Part shown: positions 38,601-46,220 of the stretch, piece after piece | How the letters are laid out: each line of letters opens with the position of its first letter | How positions within the stretch are numbered: position 1 is the first letter of the stretch | The notes under the pieces: generated by a model | Database searches by the model: none | Told to the model about the DNA's origin: nothing | The model's input: only the letters and a program-made list of their open reading frames with translations | Translations under genes and position numbers: made by a program | Origin: Lysobacter_K koreensis | GTDB lineage: Bacteria > Pseudomonadota > Gammaproteobacteria > Xanthomonadales > Xanthomonadaceae | Length of the DNA stretch: 64,000 bases | Direction of reading: 5' to 3' | Assembly (NCBI RefSeq): GCF_042677045.1 | Contig: NZ_JBHTIH010000003.1 | Span: 744,001-808,000, forward strand

Positions 38601-38811
38601 GGATCCGGTGGCGGCGGCCGACGGCGCGTTACCGGCCATGCAGGAACTGGCCGGGGATGGGCAGGGCCGGATCCTGAGCTCGTTTCCCGAAAGTTCCGTG
38701 CCCGCAGGAACCAACGGAATAGCGGCTACGCGGGGCGAGGCGCCGCGGTGGCAACCCGGGATTGGCCGCGAGGCCGCCGCGCTGCAGCCCGGGCCAGTTT
38801 GCACGGAATAA
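35686..38811 (+). CDS. Periplasmic propeller sensor with C-terminal GGDEF (diguanylate cyclase)
   Basis: A 1041-residue one-component signalling protein. Signal peptide 1-20; then two-component-regulator-type beta-propeller repeats (DRAGFLYVGTEDGLFRYDGE, SLWVGSEGVHRL, GLWVSYWNVDGLSRV) to about residue 625; a Y_Y_Y domain (YTGLLPGRYRFQVRARYGAG) near 690-725; a membrane helix at about 730-757; and a GGDEF domain from about 788. The active site is intact (RWGGEEFL near 880), with the substrate motif DLDHFKSVNDTHGHAAGD and an inhibitory RxxD (RESD) five residues before GGEEF. It should make c-di-GMP in response to a periplasmic signal. The start is ATG 35686, with ATG 35689 equally possible. No histidine kinase module is present. 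Confidence 0.93.
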   Translation: MMRWLVLVACLAGSSMAHAADAPGTYSFRSYGPDQGLRNQAVTSLAQDRAGFLYVGTEDGLFRYDGEHFQRLGVANGLPSDSVTVLHATRQGRLWVATGKGMVAWAGTLPDPQVGGVLLPDQEVLGIASSDSGRLLVSTSAGSFEGDAPQLKPVPGLPRQAGAGWLAPDGREALLAVRGVLHRRDAAGRWHARRLPAAVAGETAQALLKDSRGRIWIRGRQMLLRLDRFDAPVQDLSARLPGAAVQKGELHHDAAGRVWAPTNHGIAFFDGAEQGLIDDVRGLPNEWATTVLMDREGSLWVGSEGVHRLQGRLAWTSFSRRQELPSDTVWAVMRDRAGTLWAATNRGVAHASARGWVALPATQARSFYAFAEGPAGDLWIGGNSGQAGTNTLLRRAPGAADFRPVPLTSARGPSTVNSLAFGADGALYVATMAHGLHRLTPAGTGFASQAVVLPGGAVDEQINQLARDPGGRLWAAGMRGLAVHDGRQWRRLGTADGLLESQVETITPAGAHGLWVSYWNVDGLSRVRVLAGGPRVVEHVTRPDALVGDTVYSAGLDRHGIVWLGTAMGVKRWRHGRIERFGRADGLPGDDASANAFWADANGDLWFGMANGLAHFDARHDAGVPKPPVTLVTSVQDGQARHLAAAIAQVAWDDRALTFRFAALSFLDETRIQRQVRLLGFENAWRDTRVSEARYTGLLPGRYRFQVRARYGAGAFGPIATRTVAVLPPWWLTWWFLALTVAAVVLLAVLALRWWLRRLRRKNLQLEALVAARTRELQVANAALEEASMVDPLTGLKNRRYLAVFMPEELARCLRQRRVDADEARDARGRNLDLCLLMVDLDHFKSVNDTHGHAAGDLVLRQVAQVMRAACRESDVVVRWGGEEFLILARNADRDQAQVLAAMVCDAVRAHPFDLGNGVVLRKTCSLGFSAFPLVPGQPERFGWEAAVELADQCLYAAKNSGRDGWVGCLVQDPVAAADGALPAMQELAGDGQGRILSSFPESSVPAGTNGIAATRGEAPRWQPGIGREAAALQPGPVCTE

Positions 38812-38855
38812 ATTCCCCTGCCGCGCACGGCCACTGCGCCAGCTGGCCCACGCCG

Positions 38856-39245
38856 TCAGCCGAGGGCGCGGCGCAGCGGTTCCCAGTAATTGGCGTGCCA
38901 TCCATTGGCTAGGTGCTCGCGCGCATCTTCGGGAAAGCCCGTGTGGTCGAACACCAACTGCGTTTCCGCGCCGCGCGGGGCAAGTTCAAACCGGGCAATC
39001 GAATACACGCCTTCCGGCCAGTTGCCGACACGCCAGGCTTGGACGATGCGTCGATCGGCAACGAGTTCGACGTTCCTGCCGGTAATCATGCCGCCGAAGC
39101 ACGAAAACGCGCCGCCCGCGCGGCCGTCGATTTCGGTCGGGGCACCCCCGCTCATGGCGCTGAATTGCGCGGCGTCGAGCAGCGCCGCATAGACGCGGTC
39201 GGGGCTCGCGGCAATCGCGATTTCCTGATGGATCGAGGTGGGCAT
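38856..39245 (-). CDS. SRPBCC (AHSA1-like) domain protein
   Basis: A 129-residue START/Bet v 1-fold protein of the activator-of-Hsp90 (AHSA1) type. It shows the opening IHQEIAIAASPDRVYAALLD, the sheet VELVADRRIVQAWRVGNWPEG, LVFDHTGFPEDAREHLANGW and the final YWEPLRRAL helix. These small proteins bind hydrophobic ligands, and this one's ligand is unknown. Start ATG 39245. Confidence 0.88.
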   Translation of the reverse strand: MPTSIHQEIAIAASPDRVYAALLDAAQFSAMSGGAPTEIDGRAGGAFSCFGGMITGRNVELVADRRIVQAWRVGNWPEGVYSIARFELAPRGAETQLVFDHTGFPEDAREHLANGWHANYWEPLRRALG

Positions 39246-39320
39246 GAGGTCGCCTCCAGCGGGAGTGGCGCGGCCGGAACCACCAAGGCGGTGGAGCCGG
39301 GGCGTCGGCGCTTTGACAGC

Positions 39321-39764
39321 TTACGTCTCGCGTAGAGCCGAAGCCTTGCTCGCAACGGCTGAACTGCTTTGCCGGAATCGGGGGCGGTCGTCGGCGATTT
39401 CGAACCACGGCAGTTGGTGCTGGGTCCAGACGTGGTCGTCGGGGCGGACGCGCTCCGGCGCATCCAGGCTGCCGACCGCGACCTGCACGCGCTCGGACAG
39501 CACTTCCTCGTGCATCGACAGCGTGCTGCCGCGGCGCGGGCAGAAGCCGCGCTCGGCGTACTCGGACGATCGGTAGCGGCTCGGCTTGCCCCCGATCCAT
39601 GCGAACGCGTCAGCCGGGAAGTGCGCGAACGCCAGCGCCGTCGCGCCCGAGTGGCGGCGGCACATCGGGCAGTGGCAGATGACCACGCGCAGCGGCGCCG
39701 CGCTGGCGCGATAGCGGATCGCGCCGCACAGGCAGCCGCCTTCGAACACCTCGGTGGCCGGCAT
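39321..39764 (-). CDS. GFA family protein with one zinc-site Cys replaced by Arg
   Basis: A 147-residue protein of the GFA (glutathione-dependent formaldehyde-activating-like) family. Two Cys motifs are intact (GGCLCGAIRYR near residue 10 and CHCPMCRRHSG near 31), but the third reads RGFCPRRGST where family members have FCxxCG. The CGC codon differs by one base from TGC. Loss of this ligand may weaken the structural zinc site, or the copy may be drifting. The start ATG 39764 overlaps the stop of the EF-G-like gene (TGATG), so it is translationally coupled to it. Confidence 0.87.
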   Translation of the reverse strand: MPATEVFEGGCLCGAIRYRASAAPLRVVICHCPMCRRHSGATALAFAHFPADAFAWIGGKPSRYRSSEYAERGFCPRRGSTLSMHEEVLSERVQVAVGSLDAPERVRPDDHVWTQHQLPWFEIADDRPRFRQSSSAVASKASALRET

Positions 39765-41821
39765 CAATCCTCTTCCGCCTTGGGCTTGTACGCCGCGATC
39801 AACTTCTGCTGCACCGGTGCCGGCACCGGTTCGTAGTGGCTGAAGTCGAGCGAGTAGCGGCCGCGCCCCGCAGTCACCGATTTGAGTTCCGCCGCGTAGC
39901 CCTCCAGCTCCGACAGCGGCACCTGCGCCTTGACCACGATCTCGTTGCCGCGCACCGCGTCGGTGCCGTTGATGCGCGCGCGCTTGCTGGCCAGGCCGCC
40001 GCTGATGTCGCCCATGTGCTGCTCGGGCGCGCTGACCTCCAGGTCGACGATCGGTTCGAGCACCTGCGGCCGGGCCTTGGCAATCGCGTCGAGGAAGGCC
40101 TTCTTGCCGGCGGCGATGAACGCGATCTCCTTGCTGTCGACGCTGTGGTGCTTGCCGTCGTAGACGATCACGCGCACGTCCTGCATCGGGTAGCCGGCCA
40201 CCGCGCCGCCGTGCAGCACCTGGCGCACGCCTTTCTCGACCGCGGGCAGGAACTGGCCGGGGATGGTGCCGCCCTTGACCGCGTCGACGAACTCGAAGCC
40301 GCCGCCGCGCGGCAGCGGTTCGATCCGCAGGAACACCTCGCCGAACTGGCCGGCGCCGCCGGTCTGCTTCTTGTGGCGGTGGTGGCCTTCGGCCTTGCCG
40401 CTGACGGTTTCGCGGTAGGCGATGCGCGGCGGGCGCGAGCTCACGTCGACGCCGTACTTCTCCTTCAGCCGCTCCAGGTTGACGCGCAGGTGCAGGTCGG
40501 ACAGGCCGCGGACCACGGTCTCGTTGGTCTCGGCCTCGTGTTCGACGTGGAAGCAGGGGTCCTCCTCGGCGAGCTTGTGCAGCGCGGTCGCGAGCTTCTG
40601 TTCCTGACCCTTGCTGGTGGCGTCGATCGCCAGCCCGAACATCGGCTTGGGGAAGTCGAGCGGCGACAGGTGGATGTGGTCCTCGTCGTGGCTGTCGTGC
40701 AGCACCGCGTCGAAGTGCAGCTCGTCGACCTTGGCGATCGCGGCGATGTCGCCGGGGATGGCCTGCTCGATCTCGACGTGTTCCTTGCCCTTGAGCTTGA
40801 ACAGGTGGCCGACCTTGAACGGCTTCTTGCCGTCATCGACGTACAGCTGGGTGTCGCGCCTGACCGTGCCCTGGTAGACGCGGAACACGCCGAGCTTGCC
40901 GACGAAGGGGTCGTTGACGATCTTGAACACGTCGGCGATCACGTGCGCCTTCGGGTCGGGCGTCGCCTCGATGCGCTGGCGTTCGGGGCCTTTCTCGAAG
41001 GGCGGCGGGTTGGCCTCGGCCGGGTTCGGGAAGTGCTGCTCGGCGGCGTCGAGCAGCTCCCTGACGCCGACGCCGCTGCGCGCCGAGCAGAACAGCACCG
41101 GCACCAGGTGGCCCTCGCGCAGGCATTGCTCGAACGCCTCGTGCAGCTCCTCGCCTGACAGGCCACCCTCGCCGAGGTCGAGGTAGTGCTCCATCACGCT
41201 CTCGTTGATCTCGACCACCTGGTCGATGATCTTCTGGTGCCAGTCGGCGACCGGTCCCAGGTCACTGTCGCCGCTGGTATTGCCGAAGCAGTCGACGACC
41301 TGCTTGCCGCCGTCGGCGGGCAGGTTCAGCGGCAGGCATTCGTTGCCGAACACCTCGCGCAGTTCGGCCAGCACGCGCGCGTTGTCGGCCTCGGCGTGGT
41401 CGATCTTGTTGACCACGATCACCCGGCACAGGCCGCGTGCCTTGGCGTGCTCCATCATCCGCCGCGCGCCGTACTCGACGCCGGTGCCGGCGTCGACCAC
41501 CACCACCACCGTCTCGACCGCGGCCAGCGCCGACAGCGCGGGGCCGCGGAAGTCGGGGTAGCCCGGGGTGTCGATCAGGTTGAGGTGGATCGGTTCGCCG
41601 TTTGCTGCGGCGTGGTCGATGCTGGCGATCGCGGCGTCGAGCGAGTGGCCGCGCTGCTTCTCGATCGGGTCGAAGTCGGACACGGTGCTGCCGCGTTCGA
41701 TGCTGCCTGCCGTCTGGAGGGTGCCGCCGGCGTGCAGCAGGGCTTCGAAAAGCGTGGTTTTGCCGGCGGCGGGGTGGCCTGCCAAGGCCACGTTGCGGAT
41801 GGATTGAGTGCTGTACGGCAT
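39764..41821 (-). CDS. EF-G-like translation GTPase (non-canonical FusA paralogue)
   Basis: A 685-residue GTPase with EF-G domain order. G1 is GHPAAGKTTLFEAL near residue 14, G3 is DTPGYPDF near 84, G4 is VVNKIDHAE near 140, and domain IV-V lie beyond 450. The switch I region reads IEKQRGHSLDAAIAS instead of the ERERGITI of elongation factor G, and G1 has AAGKTT; both are typical of the 'EF-G-like' paralogues rather than the housekeeping FusA. The C-terminal end is APVQQKLIAAYK. Role unknown; it probably works on a ribosome-related step. Start ATG 41821 behind GGGAGAAG. Confidence 0.9.
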   Translation of the reverse strand: MPYSTQSIRNVALAGHPAAGKTTLFEALLHAGGTLQTAGSIERGSTVSDFDPIEKQRGHSLDAAIASIDHAAANGEPIHLNLIDTPGYPDFRGPALSALAAVETVVVVVDAGTGVEYGARRMMEHAKARGLCRVIVVNKIDHAEADNARVLAELREVFGNECLPLNLPADGGKQVVDCFGNTSGDSDLGPVADWHQKIIDQVVEINESVMEHYLDLGEGGLSGEELHEAFEQCLREGHLVPVLFCSARSGVGVRELLDAAEQHFPNPAEANPPPFEKGPERQRIEATPDPKAHVIADVFKIVNDPFVGKLGVFRVYQGTVRRDTQLYVDDGKKPFKVGHLFKLKGKEHVEIEQAIPGDIAAIAKVDELHFDAVLHDSHDEDHIHLSPLDFPKPMFGLAIDATSKGQEQKLATALHKLAEEDPCFHVEHEAETNETVVRGLSDLHLRVNLERLKEKYGVDVSSRPPRIAYRETVSGKAEGHHRHKKQTGGAGQFGEVFLRIEPLPRGGGFEFVDAVKGGTIPGQFLPAVEKGVRQVLHGGAVAGYPMQDVRVIVYDGKHHSVDSKEIAFIAAGKKAFLDAIAKARPQVLEPIVDLEVSAPEQHMGDISGGLASKRARINGTDAVRGNEIVVKAQVPLSELEGYAAELKSVTAGRGRYSLDFSHYEPVPAPVQQKLIAAYKPKAEED

Positions 41822-42217
41822 GACCGGACTTCTCCCTGTCGTGAGGGTGGGAAGGCCGTCATGGCTGTCCGCGCTTCGCGCCGAAGCACGGGGCGCTCGG
41901 CGGGCGGTCATGGCGGGTGCCGGCGCAGGAGGCCGGAGGAGCAAGCCTCGCGCCGCGGGGTGGGCGCGGTCAAGTACAAGGTGCTGCGCCGGATTGCCGG
42001 TCCGCGTTTGCGCCCTCCCTTGCGCAGCAGGGGAGGGTTGGGGAGGGGTGCTCTTGCTCCTGATCTTCTGCTCCGCTGAGCACCCAGCAAGGACAAAGCA
42101 CAAAGCACCCCCTCCCAACCTCCCCCTGCTGCGCAGGGGAGGGGCTCAAGGCAAGCCGCACGCGCCGCTAACACCCGCGTCGTTACGCTGCCGCCTTCCC
42201 CACGCAAGGAGTCGACC
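41822..42217. other. Divergent intergenic region with a large inverted repeat
   Basis: 396 bases between the EF-G-like gene and osmC. Besides the repeat at 42012-42146 I see only GC-rich sequence and no confident promoter. Confidence 0.5.
42012..42146. repeat. Inverted repeat, family C-like (CCCTCCCTTGCGCAGCAGGG...)
   Basis: Left arm CCCTCCCTTGCGCAGCAGGG continuing GAGGGTTGGGGAGGGGTG (42012-42050); right arm (42107-42146) is its near-exact reverse complement, CACCCCCTCCCAACCTCCCC then CTGCTGCGCAGGGGAGGG. Each arm also contains a smaller palindrome centred on TGCGCAGCA. Confidence 0.8.
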
Positions 42218-42652
42218 ATGGGCATTTCCCGCCACGCCACCGCACATTGGGAAGGCGACCTCAAGAGCGGCCGCGGCCAGCTCAGCACGCCGCAGAGCGG
42301 CCTGATGGACAACACCCGATACGCGTTCAACAGCCGCTTTGGCGACGAGAAGGGCACGAACCCGGAAGAACTGATCGCCGCCGCGCACGCGGGCTGCTTC
42401 ACGATGGCGCTGTCGGCGAAGCTGACGGAGGCCGGGCACCCGCCGACCACGCTCGACACCCGCGCCGAAGTCGACCTGTCGATGGAAGGCGGGCCGTCGC
42501 TGTCGCAGATCCGGCTCAAGGTCAACGCGCAGGTGCCCGGCATCGACGACGCGAAGTTCCAGGCGATCGCCAAGGATGCGAAGGAAAACTGCCCGGTGTC
42601 GAAGGCGCTAAGCGCGGTGCCGATCAGCCTGGAAGCGAAGCTGCTGGGCTAG
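42218..42652 (+). CDS. osmC: OsmC family peroxiredoxin
   Basis: A 144-residue thiol peroxidase of the OsmC/Ohr family that reduces organic hydroperoxides. The two redox cysteines lie in AAAHAGCFTMALSAKL near residue 60 and NCPVSKALSAVP near 127, the spacing expected for the family. The opening WEGDLKSGRGQLSTPQSG matches OsmC rather than Ohr. Its TAG stop and that of the convergent lipoprotein gene share the bases CTAG at 42649-42652. Start ATG 42218 behind AAGGAG. Confidence 0.94.
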   Translation: MGISRHATAHWEGDLKSGRGQLSTPQSGLMDNTRYAFNSRFGDEKGTNPEELIAAAHAGCFTMALSAKLTEAGHPPTTLDTRAEVDLSMEGGPSLSQIRLKVNAQVPGIDDAKFQAIAKDAKENCPVSKALSAVPISLEAKLLG

Positions 42653-43485
42653 CGCTGCAGCCGGTACGCGCTGACGGTGCTCGGTTCCCAGTTCGGCACG
42701 ATCAGGCGGTCGCCGAGCAGGATGAAATCGTTGAGGTAGTGCTTGGCCTCGCGCTGGTCGAGCAGCACCGTCGAGGCGCCGTCGCCGGCGACGTGGAACA
42801 GCCGGCCGGGCCACTCGCCGACCAGGTAAGTGCCGTCGCGCAGCGCGACCACGCCATCGGCGTTGCCCAGGCCCTCGGCGAGCGGGGTGATCGCGCGCGT
42901 GTTCCAGTCGACCGCCAGCAGGCGGCCCTGCATCGTGGTCACGATCAGGCGTTCGCGCTCGGGCAGCAGGCCGTTGATGCTGCGCAGCAGGTCGTGCTCC
43001 AGCCACAGCTGCATGCGGCCGTCGCGCCAGGCGTGGATGCGCGCCTTCGCCGAATCGCTGACCAGCACCGTGCCGTCGGCGGTGACCGCGACGTCGTTGA
43101 GGAAGCCCGCGCCCTCGACGGCGTGCCTGGCGACGGTGCGGCCGGTGCCGGCGTCGATCTCGACCAGTGCGGTCACGTCGGACACGAACAGGCGCGCGCC
43201 CGCCAAGGCCAGGCCCTTGGGGGCGTCAAGTCCGGTCGCCCATTCGCGTTCGAGGATCGCGCCATCCAGCGACACCCGGGAGATGAAGCCGTTGCCATCG
43301 CGCGCGTCGCCTTCGCCGGCGACGTTGGAGACGTAGAGGAACTCGCCGGTTGCGTCCGGGATCGCGCTTTCGGGGTTGGCGAATCCGGGCGTCGACCACA
43401 AGGGCGTCAGCGTGGGCAGGCGCGACTGGGTCGCGCAACCGGACAGGGCGAGGACGCACGCGATTGCCAGGGCAGTCTTGGGCAC
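42649..43485 (-). CDS. SMP-30/gluconolactonase-like propeller lipoprotein
   Basis: A 278-residue lipoprotein (lipobox VLALSGCAT) with six-bladed propeller repeats: GEFLYVSNVAGEGDARDGNG, GLDAPKGLALAGARLFVSDV, GAGFLNDVAVTADGTVLVSD, INGLLPERERLIV. The pattern matches SMP-30/gluconolactonase-type proteins. The GTG start at 43485 is chosen because GAGGATC lies 8 bases upstream and the signal peptide begins right there; longer in-frame extensions run through an unrelated gene. Substrate unknown. Confidence 0.82.
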   Translation of the reverse strand: MPKTALAIACVLALSGCATQSRLPTLTPLWSTPGFANPESAIPDATGEFLYVSNVAGEGDARDGNGFISRVSLDGAILEREWATGLDAPKGLALAGARLFVSDVTALVEIDAGTGRTVARHAVEGAGFLNDVAVTADGTVLVSDSAKARIHAWRDGRMQLWLEHDLLRSINGLLPERERLIVTTMQGRLLAVDWNTRAITPLAEGLGNADGVVALRDGTYLVGEWPGRLFHVAGDGASTVLLDQREAKHYLNDFILLGDRLIVPNWEPSTVSAYRLQR

Positions 43486-43710
43486 GTTCTGATCCTCGTT
43501 GGGTAGGGATGCACCGTAGGCCCCGCTACCTGGCAGCGGCATGTGCTGGAAGTCCGGCACCCGTCCGCGCTGCCAACGGTTTTGCCGCACTGATGCGGAC
43601 AGGGTCGCGCGGTAGGCTGTGCGCCCACGTTTGCATGGCATGCCCATGAGCGATGACGAACCGATGTTCGATACCGAGCCTGTCGCTGCCGGCACGACGG
43701 CGTTGGGCGC

Positions 43711-44397
43711 ATGAGCGCGGCGGTGCGCGAAGCCTTGTTCGTGCACGGCGCCGGCGGCGGTGGCTGGGAGTGGAATGCCTGGTGCGCGGCGTTCGCCGCG
43801 CACGGCATCGCGTGCCACGCGCCGGACCTGCAGCCGTCGCCGGCCGGCCTCGGCGCGACCACGTTCGCCGACTACCTCGCGCAGGTGCGTGCCGCGATCA
43901 ACGCGCTGCCGCGGCCGCGCGTGCTCGTCGGCGCCAGCCTCGGTGGTCTGCTCGCGATGGCGTGCGCGGACGCCGCCGATGCGCTGGTGCTCATCAACCC
44001 GATGCCGCCGTTGCCATGGTCCGCGCAGTTGCCCCAACGTGAGTGGCCCGGCGTGGTGCCGTGGCGGCGCGACGCGCGGCTGGTCTCGACCCGACGCGTG
44101 TTGCCCGATGCCGACGATGCCAGCGCACTGTTCGCATTCCGCCACTGGCGCGACGAGTCCGGCGCGGTGCTGCGCGCGGCCGGCGAGGGCATTGCGATAC
44201 CGATGCCGGCGTGCCGGGTGCTGTGCATCGCCTCGACACGGGACGACGACGTGCCGCCAATGCTCACTGCCTCGCTCGCCGACGCCTGGGGCGCGAGCCT
44301 GCTGCGGGTGCCGTCGCCCAGCCACGTCGGCCCGTTGCTGGGGCGCGAGGCGGCCACGGTCGCGGCCCAGGCCGCGGCCTGGCTGTCGGCCAGCTAA
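43711..44397 (+). CDS. Alpha/beta hydrolase
   Basis: A 228-residue alpha/beta hydrolase fold protein. The nucleophile elbow is VLVGASLGGLLAMA (Ser near residue 75), the oxyanion region is ALFVHGAGGGGWEWNAWC near 8-25, and the catalytic His is probable in PSPSHVGPLLG near 208. The acid is likely in CIASTRDDDVPP. There is no signal peptide. Substrate cannot be predicted; hydrolases with a short lid like this often act on small esters. Start ATG 43711. Confidence 0.87.
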   Translation: MSAAVREALFVHGAGGGGWEWNAWCAAFAAHGIACHAPDLQPSPAGLGATTFADYLAQVRAAINALPRPRVLVGASLGGLLAMACADAADALVLINPMPPLPWSAQLPQREWPGVVPWRRDARLVSTRRVLPDADDASALFAFRHWRDESGAVLRAAGEGIAIPMPACRVLCIASTRDDDVPPMLTASLADAWGASLLRVPSPSHVGPLLGREAATVAAQAAAWLSAS

Positions 44398-44488
44398 ACG
44401 TTTCACGCCGCCTTTTCCGGGTTCAGCTTCGGTTGACTCCGCTGACCCGAGCATCCGCCTACGCCATCCCGGCGTGTGGAGCCCCGAC

Positions 44489-45238
44489 ATGAAGCGCCTG
44501 TTCGTTTCGATCCTTGCCCTGAGCCTTGCGGCGACGACCGCCACGGCGTCCGCACAGTCCTATGGCTATGGCCAGCCCTATCCCGATCGTTACGGCCAGA
44601 GCAACAGCTCGCAGTACGACTATGCGCGCGTGATCCGGGTCGACCCGGTGTTCGACTCGCGCTCGGGCTATGGCAACTCGGGCTACAACAACTCGGGCTA
44701 CAACGGTTCTGGCTACAACCAGGTCAGCAACGGCCAGAACTGCTACGAGGATCGCAGCTACGTCGGTGGCAACGACCCGTACTACGGCAATGGCAATGGT
44801 TACGCCAACAGCGGCTACAACGATGGCTATGGCCGGAACGACGGCTACTACGACCAGTACGGCAACCGCCGCAGCGTCGGCACGGCAGGTGGCAGCACCA
44901 TGGCCACGGTGATCGGTGGCGTGGTCGGCGCGGTGCTCGGCAGCCAGGTCGGTGGCGGCAGCGCGCGCTACGCGACCTCGGCAATCGGCACCATGGTCGG
45001 CGGCGTCGCCGGTCGACAGATCTACGAGCAGACCCAGCGCAACCGCAACCGCAGCGGCACCGTGCGCGTGTGCGACCCGGTGCCGAGCAACGGCCGCTAC
45101 GCCTCCAACAGCTACAACGACCGTTCGGTCAACGCCTACAACGTGACCTACGAGTACGCCGGTCGCCAGTACACCACCCGCACCAACTACCACCCGGGCG
45201 ACCGCATCCGCGTGCGTGTGGACGTGCGGCCGGAATGA
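44489..45238 (+). CDS. Exported glycine-zipper protein with Tyr/Gly/Asn-rich N-terminus
   Basis: A 249-residue protein: signal peptide to about residue 23 (ATASAQS), then a long Tyr/Gly/Asn/Ser-rich region (residues 25-140) with repeats of the type GYGNSGYNNSGYNGSGYN, followed by a glycine-zipper membrane-like segment TMATVIGGVVGAVLGSQVGG and SAIGTMVGGVAGRQIYEQTQ (about 141-185), then a beta-rich C-terminus (YNVTYEYAGRQYTTRTNYH). The zipper resembles the 17-kDa outer-membrane lipoprotein family, but no lipobox is present. A strong terminator follows. Function unknown, probably an envelope-structural protein. Confidence 0.85.
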   Translation: MKRLFVSILALSLAATTATASAQSYGYGQPYPDRYGQSNSSQYDYARVIRVDPVFDSRSGYGNSGYNNSGYNGSGYNQVSNGQNCYEDRSYVGGNDPYYGNGNGYANSGYNDGYGRNDGYYDQYGNRRSVGTAGGSTMATVIGGVVGAVLGSQVGGGSARYATSAIGTMVGGVAGRQIYEQTQRNRNRSGTVRVCDPVPSNGRYASNSYNDRSVNAYNVTYEYAGRQYTTRTNYHPGDRIRVRVDVRPE

Positions 45239-45263
45239 CCGGAGCGCCGGCGCGGTAAACAAC

Positions 45264-45297
45264 GAAGGGGCCCGCGGGCCCCTTCTTCATTTCTTGG
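45264..45297 (+). terminator. Rho-independent terminator after the glycine-zipper gene
   Basis: 11-bp stem GAAGGGGCCCG/CGGGCCCCTTC at 45264-45285 followed by TTCATTTCTTGG, a weak T-tract. Confidence 0.8.
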
Positions 45298-45314
45298 TTG
45301 AAACCCGCCCTACG
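45297..45314. repeat. Half family D repeat overlapping the phzF stop codon
   Basis: On the minus strand GTAGGGCGGGTTTCAACC; its TAG is the stop codon of the PhzF-family gene (45310-45312). Confidence 0.65.
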
Positions 45315-46191
45315 GCCAGTCGATCGTGCCCTGCACGACGTTGCACACGCGGCCGCCGGACCAGACCTCGCCGGCTTCGTCGACACGCAGGTCGATGATC
45401 GCGTCGTGGCCGACTTCGCGGCCCTGGCTGACGCGGTAGTGGCCATCGCCGCCGGGCAACGCGTCGCGCGTGGCCAGCCAGGCGGCGAGCGTAGCGTTGG
45501 CCGCACCGGATGCGGCGTCCTCGAAGCGCGCGGGCGCGCCGACGAACGCGCGTACCGCGTAGTAGTAGACCGGGTCGGTGCTGCGCGCGTAGACGAACAG
45601 CCCCATGCTCTCGGTGGCCTGGGCGAGCGCGGCGACCGCGTCCCAGTCGGGCGCGGCGGTGCGAAGCGCGGCCTCGTCGGCCAGTTCGGCCAGCCACCAG
45701 CGCCGGCCGCCGTCCATCAGCACCGGCGGCAACGCCCCGAGCTTCAGCCCCTGCAAGGCCGGGCGCAGGCGCGGGTCGTCGGGGGTGGCGGTTTCCAGCA
45801 CCCTCGCGCGCGGCGTGCGCACCGCGATCGTGCGGCTGCGGCCTGCGCCGACCACGCGCAGCGGCAGCACCCCGGCGCTGCCTTCTTGGTGCAGCAGGCC
45901 GTAAGCATCGGGCTTGGCCAGCCCGGCCTCGAGTACCACGTGCGCGGTGCCGACGCTCGGATGCCCGGCGAACGGCACCTCGCGGCGCGGGCTGAACATG
46001 CGGATGTGGTAGCTGGCGCCGGCCTGCGTCGGCGGCAGCACGAAGGTGGTCTCCGGCAGCCGCGTCCACTTCGCGATCGCCTGCATGGTGTCGTCGTCCA
46101 GGCCTTCGGCATCGAGCACCACCGCCAGCGGGTTGCCGGCGCCGGGACGGTCGGCGAATACATCCAGTTGCAGGTAGCGGCGCAGCGTCAT
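45310..46191 (-). CDS. PhzF family protein (isomerase/epimerase-like)
   Basis: A 293-residue PhzF-fold protein with two diaminopimelate-epimerase-like domains. Visible family features are QLDVFADRPGAGNPLAVVLD near residue 8, the catalytic Glu in TRLPETTFVLPP near 46, FSPRREVPFAGHPSVGTAHV near 66 and the second-domain FEDAASGAANATLAAWL near 218. The biological substrate of most PhzF relatives is unknown; a phenazine role is not suggested by this context. The start ATG 46191 is chosen over an in-frame upstream extension. The TAG stop is contributed by a short repeat. Confidence 0.9.
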   Translation of the reverse strand: MTLRRYLQLDVFADRPGAGNPLAVVLDAEGLDDDTMQAIAKWTRLPETTFVLPPTQAGASYHIRMFSPRREVPFAGHPSVGTAHVVLEAGLAKPDAYGLLHQEGSAGVLPLRVVGAGRSRTIAVRTPRARVLETATPDDPRLRPALQGLKLGALPPVLMDGGRRWWLAELADEAALRTAAPDWDAVAALAQATESMGLFVYARSTDPVYYYAVRAFVGAPARFEDAASGAANATLAAWLATRDALPGGDGHYRVSQGREVGHDAIIDLRVDEAGEVWSGGRVCNVVQGTIDWP

Positions 46192-46220
46192 CGGCGGGGG
46201 TCCGAGGTGGGTTGTTCGAC

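Noticed and set aside
42649..44544. A 631-codon minus-strand frame that would extend the SMP-30-like lipoprotein upstream
   Set aside because: The lipoprotein signal peptide and a good Shine-Dalgarno mark GTG 43485 as the start; the extension runs antisense through the alpha/beta hydrolase.
44459..45262. Open minus-strand frame opposite the glycine-zipper gene
   Set aside because: Val/Ala-only composition produced by the Tyr/Gly/Asn repeats on the other strand; the plus-strand protein has a signal peptide, Shine-Dalgarno and terminator.
45310..46191. Phenazine biosynthesis role for the PhzF protein
   Set aside because: No other phz gene nearby; PhzF-fold proteins are widespread without phenazine synthesis.
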